Translations under genes and position numbers: made by a program
Assembly: GCA_030704615.1 (NCBI GenBank)
Contig: CM060731.1
Span: 94,406,756 to 94,470,755 of the forward strand
Length of the DNA stretch: 64,000 nt
Direction: 5' to 3'
Source: Takakia lepidozioides
Lineage: Eukaryota > Streptophyta > Takakiopsida > Takakiales > Takakiaceae
In this document: positions 35,200 through 46,049 of the stretch, one piece after another
Position numbering within the stretch: the stretch's first letter is position 1
Layout: every line of letters starts with the position of its first letter
The notes under the pieces: model-generated
What the model was told of the DNA's origin: nothing
Seen by the model: only the letters and a program-made list of their open reading frames with translations
Databases searched by the model: none

Positions 35200-35640
35200 T
35201 GAGGTTAAGAAAACCATGCTTTGTCGCACTATTAGACCTGCCTTGGAGTACAGATCTGCCAATATGGGTTGATAAATCTGACTTAGAGGCTTGTGTAGTG
35301 TCCAAAGCCATGTCTGTTGCCATGAGATGTATGTGATGTTGAAAATGAAGTTAGGCAGAAAACTTCCCTGAACTTGTTCCAGTCAGTGACATGGGGAGGA
35401 CATCTTGGATGACCTAGAGGGGTCACCCACTCTCGCACTGACTGAAATTAAAATCAAGGCAGGGAAGCCTACCTTTGAACAACAAACAGAGCAGAGAGGA
35501 AAAGGGAGAGTGCATTGCCGTGTGTGGGCAATTGAAGACAGTACTAATTTTCTGATACATGTCGGGGTGATTCACCAAAGAGACGCTCTCTCAAATCTAT
35601 CAAGGGAATGTGCCTGTACCTCTGGTTTACCAACTTGAAA
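35200..35640 (+). pseudogene. Non-LTR-type fragment, third copy
   Basis: It is homologous to 3,350-3,640, with a longer end (STNFLIHVGVIHQRDALSNL). The cysteine pattern is damaged here. Small deletions shift the frame several times. Confidence 0.45.
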
Positions 35641-35709
35641 GTCTCAAGGCTGAGCCAAAAGCCTAGGACCTCCTGAGGCTAGTTATTGGGCAAATCACCA
35701 CAGCAGTTT

Positions 35710-35860
35710 GAGCTTGGGGGGGGGGCTGCTATTTCATGAGCCATGAGCCATGAGCGGCATGAGCCATGAGCAGAGTCGTAAGTGTGGAAAAAAACATGAG
35801 CAGCACTATTTTCCGGAAATGAGTGTCCGCGGGAATAGGGTTTAGGGTGCCACGGTCATA
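35710..35860. mobile_element. Mutator-like terminus next to element A
   Basis: A G run is followed by CTGCTATTTCATGAGC and repeated CATGAGC words, as at 30,005. It probably is the left end of element A, since the ORF and array of A begin shortly after. Confidence 0.5.
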
Positions 35861-35891
35861 GGGGGAGAAGGACCTCCCGATGAAGGAGGTT

Positions 35892-36177
35892 CGGCAATGT
35901 TATTTAGAATTATATAAGTTGAAAAAAATATGGCAATGTTTCGCGAATGGTAGGGTGGTACTGCTCTGTAAATGGGGGCCCATTTCAGCCTATAGCCATT
36001 TGCAAAATTCACCCACACTCCCAATCCCAGAAATTCGGCAATGTTATTTCGAACGATATAGAATTAAAAAGGGCAATGTTTCGCGAATGGTAGGTGGTAT
36101 GCTGATGTACAAATGGGGGCATTTCAGCACGTCTACTGTGCTGCCATTTGCAAAATTCACCCACACTCCCAATCCCA
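35892..36177. repeat. Two-copy tandem repeat, period about 144 bases
   Basis: CGGCAATGTTATTT starts at 35,892 and 36,036. Both units contain CAATGTTTCGCGAATGGTAG and end CCCACACTCCCAATCCCA. The second unit carries an insertion-like difference, CACGTCTACTGTGCTG, also found at 16.31 kb. Confidence 0.85.
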
Positions 36178-36203
36178 AACGAAATGTGCCTACTGAATAC
36201 AAG

Positions 36204-36880
36204 TCACGTTGTCAATGGGACTTCGACTGCTCTCAGAACTAGCTCATGAGTCATGGGGCTCCTCCATGTAAAGTCGATTGCAGCCGTTGTACCGCCCCTA
36301 GTGATGTTCACCACAATGTCCTGCCCTTCAATCATACCACCATCGAATATGGAAATCTTCACGTTTTCGTCGTCCACACCAATGCGAATGTCCCCATACA
36401 ATGGAGAAGAGGAGCGCACTCCTCGAGGAGAATAGGTCTCTCCGATGGAGTCCACCCACGTCCAGTGGCAGCAGTTCCACCGCAACAGCATAGCAGTGCG
36501 CCTTCTTCTGCATGGGTGACCGTCGTAGCTGGGAAAATCGGAATCGAGGATGCGCAGGAGCCACGGACTCCTCAGACCAAGATCGTCACCCGCTCGAAGG
36601 CGTAGTGGCCTACGATATACTCAAAAGCCACCAATGTTTCCACAATCGAACCAGTATCTTCTGTGTAATTCTGTGTACCAGATAACAATGTCTCCCGATG
36701 TGGCCGAATACATTGCATAATCGATGCCTCCAAAGGGGCAGTCGTCCCGGTTCCGGAAGCACGGCATCCTTGCAAAGGAGGACCTGAGGACGACTTGGAT
36801 GCGATGATGACCTTGCGGACAGCTACGAAGCCCTTAGATTTTGGAAATGATACGAAGCGGAAGAGCAGTCCGGCCTCCAA
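36204..36880 (-). pseudogene. Conserved element ORF of unknown function (copy A)
   Basis: The frame 36,204-36,491 ends VLRAVEVPLTT, and 36,572-36,880 gives KSKGFVAVRKVI and EASIMQCIRPHRETLLSGT, both parallel to 16,373-17,119. One or two frameshifts near 36,500-36,600 break it. Function unknown. Confidence 0.5.
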
Positions 36881-37017
36881 AATGGAGCATCTGGGTCACA
36901 CGTACCCACCGACGGAGGTGGAACGTGTTCATCACGCCAGCGGTGGATGAAGCCATACATCTTTCTCATCAACAAGTTATAGTTTGAGATCTGCCACCGA
37001 AGTCCATCCCCCCGGAT

Positions 37018-38180
37018 GGAAATTCGGCGCCGCATTTACATCGAAGAGGGGATGGACTTCGTCGTGTCCAGTGGCTATCGGCCCACCTGGCAGTGACTGC
37101 CCATAGTTTGCATGGCAGGGTAGGAAACTGAAACGGCTACATTCATGCAGCAGCCAATCTTCATCGGTCCAGGATCCTGTACGGGGGAAATTTAAATGTG
37201 CCCTGGAGTGTGCCCTGGAATGTACCTCACTTCTGTATGACTGTGTTTCATTGTGTTGAATAACTCTCGGATTTGGCCCACTGTTTACAATTTGATGTCT
37301 CATTTCTACAATTTGTCTGTCTGGTTGAATAAAGCAGAGTAACCGGTATGTGAGTCATGTGTCAAGAATATACCAGAGTAACGCCATGTCGGACATTGAA
37401 ATGCGGCACCGCATTTCCATGTCGGCATCGAAATGCGGCGCCGCATTTCCATGTCCGCATCGAAATGCGGCACAGCATTTCCATGTCGGACATCGAAATT
37501 CGGCACCGCATTTCCATGTCGGACATCGAAATGCGGCACCGCATTTCCATGTGGGACAAGAAAATGCGGTGCATCATTTCCGTCCAGGTACACGAAATAC
37601 CAACACGGGTCTATAAATTGATCAGAAAACGAGGTTGGCATTGCAAATGCGGCGACGCATTTCCAGCTTGGCAATGGAAACTTCTTTTTGGACAAGGGAA
37701 TGCGGTGCCGCATTTCCGTCCAACACTTCGAAAAGTGCACCTATTTCCGACCAGCGCGATGGAATGCGTTACCGCATTTCCGAGAGAGGGTCTGCAAATT
37801 GACAAATTGCGATGTCCGTTCTGGAAATGCGGCGCCGCATTTCCATGTCCGTCATCGACTTTTTTTTTACAATGGAATGCGGTGCCAGTTTTTGCTGATG
37901 GGTCTGCAGTTCGAACAACCACCATCCCCAATATGGAAATGCGGCACCGCATTTCCAATCCCGCCATGTCGGCCTCCTTGTTCGACCTCCTTGTTCGACC
38001 TCTGTAAGCGTGGTGGCATCCATGCAATGAGCGGGAGAGGCCAAAACTGGCGTGTGGACAAAGGAAATTTTGGAAATGCGGCACCGCATTCCAATTCAGA
38101 TTACTTTTTACTATGCCAACATTGAAATGGAAAAATTAGTCCCTCCCCTGTTTTGGAAATGCGGTGCCGCATTTCCAAAA
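37018..38180. repeat. Palindrome array downstream of gene A
   Basis: About fifteen cores. Five in a row at about 37,399, 37,429, 37,462, 37,495 and 37,528 stand close to 33 bases apart with a common linker (CATGTCGGACATCG). Later ones, at 37,646, 37,698, 37,760, 37,822, 37,938, 38,074 and 38,156, are wider and less regular. An outlier sits at 37,018. No coding frame is credible within it. Confidence 0.95.
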
Positions 38181-38364
38181 GAGGTTCTTAGAGTTGCCAA
38201 AATTTTGGAAATGCCCTGACCCATTTCTGATTTTGGGAGCGTCCTGGTTTGGGCGATTGTGTGGCTGGAATGCACACTGGAGAGGGGTCACGAATGTCGG
38301 GCAGAATTTTCTTTATATACTCTGGAAGAGAATTTACATTTACAGAGACTTCATTAAAATTCTA

Positions 38365-41300
38365 TTAATCTTGAAAATCATCGGAATCCTCATCCTGTTC
38401 TAGACTGTCCTGCTCCTCCTCCACCCCCTCAGTGCCTCTCTCATCTCCAGCGGACTGCTCGTTGGCCAGGCTTTCGAAAATCCCATCTTCCCCTTGCGGA
38501 ACTGTCCATCTCACCTCCGTTGGGTCGTCTTCCTCCCTGTCTGCGTCGCTCTCATCCGCTGAATCACATATGTACTTTCGTACCCGTCTACCTGTCTGAG
38601 CTGCTGCCAACTCTTTCCTTATCCTTCTGTCCTCCCTAGCCCTCTCCAAAATCTGCTCTACTTTACTGGGATTCTCACTTCTTCTAATCGCTGTATTTGC
38701 GAGTTTAGCTGCATAACTAGGAAGGGAGTAGTCCCTCACCGGGCTCGTCATGAAGTCGGCCCTCGCAAAGAACGGGACATTCTTCCTGGCAGGAAGTGTA
38801 GGCCCTACATGTTTCGACCCGGACCCTGCAATCCTGCACATGACAATCATCAACGAGACTAATGAGAACCACAGTCGGGAAATTCCTTTGACATAAATGA
38901 CCCAGAAGGCTTTGCAAACTTACAATGTTTGCACTCACTCGTATTCCGGGTTCTCCTCTGCATCAATGTCCACTGTGTCTTCCTCGGACTCCGACGAATC
39001 CGAGGAGACTTCCGCTCTGTCGGGAGCCTTCACATTCCGTTGCAGCCCCTCCAGATGGGATCCCCACACGGATGAATCCTCCTCGTAGGCAAAGAGGTGC
39101 CGGTCGGAAAACCGCCCAGCCCACATTGAGGCACCTGTTACAATGCCATCCACACATTACCACATGGCGCTTCAGATGTTGCGAACTACATCCTAACGAG
39201 AATTTGCAGAACAGCAGAGATCAAGATTCTGCATACCTGTCCCACAGATGAGGTCCAGCACTGTGCCCTCCACGTCTGTGCATGTCTCCATAATTGTCTG
39301 AATGAAGGCAGGGCTCCGAGTCCGTGAGTACCGCAGGGGTTCCGTTGAAGTGAGGCTATGAGGGAGAAGTTCCTTGGGAACGTTGTTGAACAGAACGTCG
39401 TAATCGAGTGGGTCGCAGTTCGGGTCAACCTTTCCTCCCTCCTTCCGGAAAGCAAAGGTGGAGTTTTCCTTCACAAAGCAGTATGCATCGAACTGCTTCG
39501 TCTGCATACACAGGGGGAAAACGATTAGAAACCGAATGCGGCACCGCATTTGAAAGCACCCAAGCAAATGAATGGACGAGTGCCAGTGTCGTAATCACCT
39601 TCTTCCCTTCCGACCGAAGGCCCAGTGTGTTGATGCACGTCCACTTCTTTTTCAGAATCGGGACGGCGCTCTTGCGGGTCCACTTCGCAATTCCTGTCTG
39701 AGTGTTTTTTCCTCTGCTCGCCAGGACAACCACACAGCCTCTGTCGTCCAACACCATGCGGGCAAGCCCGAATCCTTTCTTCCAAAAGTCCTCCGAGTAC
39801 CTGTTCCAAGATGGCAAAGCTTGCAGTCCTTCCACAGGCTCTCCGTCCGGAATATCCAAGATGATCATATCGCAAGACCACTCGGTGGCATTTCCGCCCC
39901 TCCTACAATCCTTGTCTGCACACACCCTCTCAAAGAACGAGACCATATTCTGAAATCCTGGGGTGTCGGAAGGCTCTTCGGCAGTCGCCTTCTTCAGTGC
40001 TCTGCCCTTCAGACCCTCCATGGTCTTCATGTATGCCAACTTGGCTGCCCGTCCATCCAAAGCCGCCAAGAAACTCTCATTTACACACTGGACTACAGTT
40101 TCGGGAGCCACTTTCGGCCTCTTCATTTCCACCGGCTCGAAAGGGTGCCCCCCTGGGGGGTTGAAGAGTGCCTTCTTTGCCGAGCCAGTTCTCGTGCCTC
40201 TCGTGACAACGGTGGGCACAGGGGAGGCAGCCTGCGTTTGGGGGGGTGGGCTGGTTGCAAAGTCTCCATCGGAGTCCTCTTCCTCACCCTCTTCCTGAAC
40301 AGGCTGTTTCTGCTTCTTCGTTTTGGCGGGTGTCACAACAGCTGCTCCTTGCTGGCGAGTCCTCTTCTTCGACCCCTTCTGTTGGGCCTGCACAGCTGCA
40401 TCCACCGTCTTTTGTGCCATCTCAGCTGCCTTTCTGGATTCTTCCAGAGCAGCAGATTCCTTTGCCGACTTTGGCCCAGCAGGGACACGTCTTTCCTTTC
40501 TCTTCTCTTCTGCCAAGGCGTGCAGATCTTTCTCAGACTCGTCAACAATACCGCCAGACATGTCCAGGTACCACGGGCATCCAACGAGATGCGCGGGATG
40601 CCATTGTTTCTGCATCTCGGGTGTGTAGACACAGCTTGGGCCCGCCACGGTCCAAGCCATGAAGAACGGGGGCTCTTGAGCCAGGGCCCCTGTCTGAAGG
40701 AGCACGTATTTCATATACCTGCAAGGCAGTCAGCATGCGTGAGCAAAACTTGAGACCAACCTACTGGCAGAGTGCCACCGAAAACATAAAATGCGAATGC
40801 GGTGCCGCATTTCCGAGACAAACCTCGTAACCAGGCTTCGCATACAAGGGCAGCTGTGCTTCACCTGTAAACAATTCGCATTGCAGCTTTCCCCGCTCCC
40901 TCCTGATGTGTAAACTCCACGCTCCTTCTTGCTGTCTGTAGCTCTCTGGCGAAAAGGTTGTCCTTGTACGCACATCTGAAACGTGTCACGTAGTCTTCCA
41001 ATGTCTGTGTTCCATCCCATTTGACGTACAAGCCGAACGAATTTGTGTGCATTACGACTTGCTCCTTTGCATTCGACATTACCTGCCATTCCCAAATGCA
41101 TTGTCACGTAGCAGTTCAGGGAATTCATGTCAGAAAAGCAAATCTGGGGAAGTACCTTGAATTACCTGGAACCACCAAGTCATACGGTTGAGCCACACAT
41201 CCACTGCAGGGTCGGAAACTTCCAGTGGAAAAGACCACATTGTCCTTATGCTCTCGGATGCATTCCAGATCGACAGCCACCGTGTCTGCCATTTCCGATC

Positions 41301-43308
41301 CAATGTCAGTGGCTGGAAGAGAGTGGCTATTGCTAGGAAGGAAATTCAGTGCATTGAAACCTCACCTTCTCTTTCGCCTCCACACATGCCGTTGAGAGGT
41401 GATGCAGTTTCTCCAATTGCATGGTCGGCTGCATGGCCCGAGAATAGTGTTTTGCAATCTCGGGGATGAAGTCCTTTCCAAGTGCCGGATCTGCAATTGC
41501 CACCAGCTTCACAAGCTTTGACTTGTATTTGGTTCTGGACTTGACACCGGCTTCCTTCAAGTGCTCAGTCAATGACTGCAACGTTTTGACCTGCCCCTCA
41601 CTTTCCATGAAGAAGCGTTTGGCATGGGCCAAATCCAGCTTGATGTTTGACTGCCAACAAAAACATGCAGAAGCGTTACATTCGATTCATGTGGAAACAT
41701 TACTGGAAATTGGGGAAGGATGAGCAGAGGGAAATTGGAGCACGACTTACTTCGTATATCACCTCCACCATTCCATCCATAGTGAGACGATACCATGTCC
41801 GGTCTGTTTTTGCAACGGCTTTCTGAATGAGCTCCGGCTCCAGCATTTCCGCAAACATCTGCGGATCAGTAAGACCAGTTTTCCTCACCCTGTACAGCAT
41901 ATGTGCCATGTGGGTATGCACGTACGCATTCTCAGTGACCCTGCAAGGCACACTCTCCAGTTCAGTACACGGAAGCACGGAATCAAACCAGAATGGAAAC
42001 CGAAATGCGGCACCGCATTTCGAATGTGCTAGGGAGGGTATGAGTATCTTACGAGTTGAGGTCCGCCATGGCATTCTTGAGGAGGGAGGAGTCTGCCGCC
42101 TTCACCTTGAGGATGACACACTCCACCATGTAATGCCAGCCAATGTGCTTGGCATGGTTCTGCTTGATGTACTCCCACCAGGCGAGAAGTCGGTGATTCC
42201 CGTCCCACACAAAGAACATTTTTCCCGACATATGGCCGAAGTCGGGATCACCCTTCAGCGTCGCCTCGAATTCGTGGTTGCGAGTGTGCCAGTGGGTATC
42301 CCACGTTGACAATTCATCGGCAGTGGGTCCACGGGTTTCGCCGTCCTCATTCTCTATGGAAACGTAAAACGCTGCCGATCCCAGACGGTACCCTTCTCGA
42401 AATGCGAACTTGAGCTTATCCACATCTCCGGGAAGGGCCTGCCTGACGATGGGAAGGGAGACCATGCGACAGAGTGGGATTCGAAGAGTCCGCTGGAATA
42501 CCCTGCTGCCCAGAACTCTGCCAATGCTACTGTGTGTCTCCTCCAACATTTTATCCGCTGCACTTTTGAAATCCTCCGGAGACATGTCTGTAGGTGCCGG
42601 TAGTGGCTGAGCAGGTGGAGCATCCTCAACTGGAGCTGCACTCTGGGGCCTGTGTGCGGGCAATTCTGCCACTGCAGAGGCCTCCTCCGGGCCTGCTAGC
42701 TCATCGGTGGTGAGGTCTGCCTGCGAACGTTCAGCGGCAGCACCCTCCTCCGGTACCAAATCGAGATCAACGGTCGATCCCATTGCCTTCGCTGCAGCAG
42801 AGTCGGCCCCAACATCTGCAGGCGGGAAATCCTCCAGGAACTGAGCTTCAGCTCGTGGAAGCGGTTTTGCGGGAGATTGTTCGGCCGTCGCCCTGATTGC
42901 CTTCTGCTTCCTCATCCTTGCAGGTGAAGGTGTCTGCTGCAATAGAATCTGTCTTCTACCCTGCTGCTTCATTCGCGTTGGGGGGGGTGAATCGGCCTGA
43001 GCCGGTTCAGAAGCCAGTAGAGGGACGGGCTGCTTCTTCTTCGACTTTGCTGGAGAAGGGCCCGACCCCTGCTGGCGATTCTCCATGATCGAAGAACGCG
43101 AGTCGATCTCTGAGACTTTGAACTTGCCCTTCGAAGACGCGTCTTTGAATCGCAGAGGGCTAGGCCCGGCAGGAGTACCCGCGCTCGGGGATCGGGTGGG
43201 TGTACGTGCTGCAGCTAGCTCCTCGGACTCTTCCTGCGGCTCTTCGGATTCCTGCGATCCCTCCAGCACGTCCACCTTTCCTGTTAGGCATGCAAACATG
43301 TTCTGCAT
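38365..43308 (-). CDS. ParB-like/DNA methyltransferase element protein, apparently intact
   Basis: Nine exons with GT-AG borders join in frame: 43,308-42,053; 41,940-41,751; 41,650-41,366; 41,312-41,166; 41,082-40,865; 40,718-39,599; 39,501-39,237; 39,134-38,939; 38,833-38,365. The total is 4,146 bases, or 1,381 residues. Residues 1-250 are low-complexity, with basic and Pro-rich patches. About 280-400 is a ParB/sulfiredoxin-like domain with FVWDGNHRLLAWWEY (DGNHR at about 369-373). About 940-1,230 resembles a class I methyltransferase in permuted order: DMIILDIPDG (about 982-991) in the place of motif IV, RSPAFIQTIMETC, then VLDLICGTG (motif I, split by an intron at about 1,161) and SDRHLFAYEE. 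The tail is acidic. The likely role is nuclear DNA binding and modification. Motif IV reads DIPD, not DPPY, so activity is uncertain. Copies B and C are broken. Confidence 0.75.
39533..39551. repeat. Intronic palindrome (also in copy B)
   Basis: GAATGCGGCACCGCATTT lies in the intron between exons 6 and 7. Copy B has one at the same place (17,839-17,855). Confidence 0.85.
40795..40813. repeat. Intronic palindrome (also in copy B)
   Basis: AATGCGGTGCCGCATTTCC lies in the intron between exons 5 and 6. Copy B has one at 19,079-19,100. A third intronic palindrome in gene A is at 42,002-42,021, between exons 1 and 2. Confidence 0.85.
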
Positions 43309-43920
43309 TCAAGTCTCCTAGCATTCAGTCTAAGAATTACAGAAGCAAAATGGGGGGTTCGGTGCTCGATCAGCTGCGCGCAGCCCGATCGCATGGAGCT
43401 CTCACTGGTGGCTGGGTTGCCTGAGTGGCCTGCTGCTCGGAGATGGCAATCTCCTCCTGTAGACGCATCTGCTTCCTCCCCTTCGGCATTGGCCTACGTC
43501 CGAAGTATAATTTCCGGAGCTTGCGACGAGGTCTCCTGTCTGGTGCACGAACTCCCCCCTCTCAGGTTCGAGCATAAGAAGAACAGAGAGAGGGAAAAGG
43601 GGCAAAGAGTGCAGATGGAAAGGGCGCGAGAGGGGTGACTGAGGAGACACGACAAAAGTAGATGAAACGGCGGTGATGCACCACTTGGGTTCGAAAGGTT
43701 GGACGAAAGTGTCTCCTCGTGGAGTTTGCGTCATTACGAAATTCGAATCGTTGAGGGTACGCCGCCGTCCGAAAATCAAACATCATTATCCAACGGTCAG
43801 GCCGCGCCGCCTCATGCCCCTTCAGTCAGATAGAGTGCCGACATGTGCAGCAATTCCGTTGCTCCACGTGTTCACATTTCAAGGCATTTCCGTCCCAGCG
43901 TCTGATGAGTTGGAGCGAGA
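43309..43920 (-). promoter_or_regulatory. 5' region of gene A up to the array
   Basis: It matches the region before gene B, including the site where the solo LTR sits in B. No start codon in frame with exon 1 lies upstream without a stop. It is likely leader and promoter DNA. Confidence 0.4.
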
Positions 43921-43924
43921 ATGC

Positions 43925-44872
43925 GAATGCGGCGCCGCATTTCCGTTAAGTACGATCACTCTGCTACACATCCGTACTTGTTGGAAGAAAATGCGGCACC
44001 GCATTTCCGTTCCACCTTCACATACCTTAGTTGTTGAACGGAAATACGGTGCCGCATTTCCGTCCCACAGCTCCATGTATGAGATTCAGAAGGGAAATGC
44101 GGCGCCGCATTTCCGTTCCCACTTCACATACGTTAGTTGATGAATGGAAATGCCGTGCCACATTTCCGTTCGGGAAAGTATAGAGGTCTCACCTGGACAG
44201 AAATGCGGTGTCGCATTTCCGGTCTGGAAAGGTTGAAGGTCTCACATGGATGGAAATGCGGCAACACATTTCCGTAGCACAGCTCCAGGCCGAATATACA
44301 AAACGGAAATGCGGCGCCGCATTTCCGTTCGAGAATGTCGGAAGGTGCGACTCGAACGGAAATGCGGTGCCGCATTTCTGTACCCGTTGCGCACGATTTT
44401 CAGTCAGAATGGAAATGCGGTACCGCATTTCCGTTCTGTAGAGTATTAACGTCTGACGCTGGCGGAAATGCCTTCCCGCATTTTCGTTCCACAGCTCCAT
44501 GCCTCACATACAAAACGGAAATGCGGTGCCGCATTTCCGTTTTGGAATGTCGGATGGTGGGACTCCGACGGAAATGCGGTACCGCATTTCAATTCCGATG
44601 TTTCAGGATATTTCATCAGAACGGAAATGCGGTGCCGCATTTCCCTTTTAAATCTAATACATTCCGTTCTGGAATGTTGGGAGGTGCGACTCGGATGGAA
44701 ATGCGCTGCCGCATTTCAGTTCCGATGGTTCACGATTTTCAGTCAGAACGGAAATGCGGTGCCGCATTTCCGTTCTGGAATGATGGTAGGTGCGACTCGG
44801 ATGGAAATACGGTGCCGCATTTCAGTTCCGATGGTTCACGATTTTCAGTCAGAACGGAAATGCGGTGCCGCA
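43925..44872. repeat. Palindrome array upstream of gene A, about 53-bp period
   Basis: Eighteen cores are visible before the gap. Starts at 44,305, 44,357, 44,410, 44,464, 44,516, 44,569 and 44,623, then 44,748, 44,801 and 44,855, give steps of 52-54 bases, with one step of 72. Central bases vary among CG, TG, CA and TA. Linkers alternate between a few related sequences (for example CACGATTTTCAGTCAGAA). Confidence 0.95.
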
Positions 44873-45372
44873 NNNNNNNNNNNNNNNNNNNNNNNNNNNN
44901 NNNNNNNNNNNNNNNNNNNNNNNNNNNNNNNNNNNNNNNNNNNNNNNNNNNNNNNNNNNNNNNNNNNNNNNNNNNNNNNNNNNNNNNNNNNNNNNNNNNN
45001 NNNNNNNNNNNNNNNNNNNNNNNNNNNNNNNNNNNNNNNNNNNNNNNNNNNNNNNNNNNNNNNNNNNNNNNNNNNNNNNNNNNNNNNNNNNNNNNNNNNN
45101 NNNNNNNNNNNNNNNNNNNNNNNNNNNNNNNNNNNNNNNNNNNNNNNNNNNNNNNNNNNNNNNNNNNNNNNNNNNNNNNNNNNNNNNNNNNNNNNNNNNN
45201 NNNNNNNNNNNNNNNNNNNNNNNNNNNNNNNNNNNNNNNNNNNNNNNNNNNNNNNNNNNNNNNNNNNNNNNNNNNNNNNNNNNNNNNNNNNNNNNNNNNN
45301 NNNNNNNNNNNNNNNNNNNNNNNNNNNNNNNNNNNNNNNNNNNNNNNNNNNNNNNNNNNNNNNNNNNNNNNN
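44873..45372. other. Assembly gap of 500 N
   Basis: The gap starts inside a palindrome and ends next to chromovirus 3' noncoding DNA. The round length suggests a placeholder. The array length, and any transposase gene to its right in element A, are unknown. Confidence 0.99.
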
Positions 45373-46049
45373 ACACCCCTACGAACAGGGAGTCGATGTC
45401 CTCATCGACTTGTCATTTTGTAGAAACTAACATCCAAGTTTGTGGCGTCCCACATCAAGGAGTTTGTGTCCGTACCATGGCGTCCCATGGCAAAAACCAA
45501 AACCCCCACTTGACTCAACTCTCCACTAGCTAGTTCGGCCGACTTCCTCCAAGTCCCGGCCAAGGGTGAGCCTCTCAAGCTCCTCCCAGTGCACTCTTCT
45601 TGACCCACTTCAGGCCAAAGAACGATCCTCCCCGAGGATCGAATCGCCTTACTGCAACAACATTGCTTGCGATCGCTCATGATCCCGTTTTTTTGCATCA
45701 CCTTGAGCAAGGGTTCACCTTGAACCCTTTTTTACTAGGAAGATAACCTTGAACCAACCGTGCGTCCCAATCACTACAATTGGGTCCGCCTTGGAATGTT
45801 GGCCTGAGGTACGGGAACACGCCGAAGCCGCACTACGACTTCATCCCGAGGTTACACGATTATAGTACGTGAACGGAAGCACGTAGCTTCTGCGTTATTC
45901 TGCACTACAAGACAACCCCCTCGGTAGCGCAGTTATAGTACGCGCACGCGCCAGGTGCGCACTAGCACGTGAACTCCCAAAGAAGGCGCAAGTTTCCTTG
46001 CCCCTTGGATGGGAGTGACCCGATTTTGGCACTGCGCAAACACACGATT
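45373..46049 (-). mobile_element. Chromovirus 3' noncoding region, inverted
   Basis: It is the reverse complement of about 28,100-28,775, and its left edge at the gap falls within a few bases of the LTR junction there. The right edge (CACACGATT) is where an LTR in plus orientation begins. Confidence 0.8.

Noticed and set aside
37350-38125. Protein repeats such as MRHRISM and GAAFPC on both strands
   Set aside because: The palindrome codes similar words in several frames, so these are array artefacts.
40000-40753. Long plus-strand frame opposite gene A
   Set aside because: It is the shadow of exon 6, which has splice sites and similarity to copy B; the plus frame has no motif.
42053-42500. 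True sulfiredoxin enzyme
   Set aside because: DGNHR resembles the sulfiredoxin/ParB superfamily motif, but the catalytic cysteine pattern of sulfiredoxin is not seen and the context is DNA modification.
43402-43779. Extra first exon upstream of gene A
   Set aside because: Frames exist in A and B but end in stops before the ATG and do not agree between copies.
44335-45533. Long protein frames crossing the array and the gap
   Set aside because: They run through 500 N and through palindromes; repeated words such as GNAVPHFRS and its reverse come from the DNA repeat, not from a gene.
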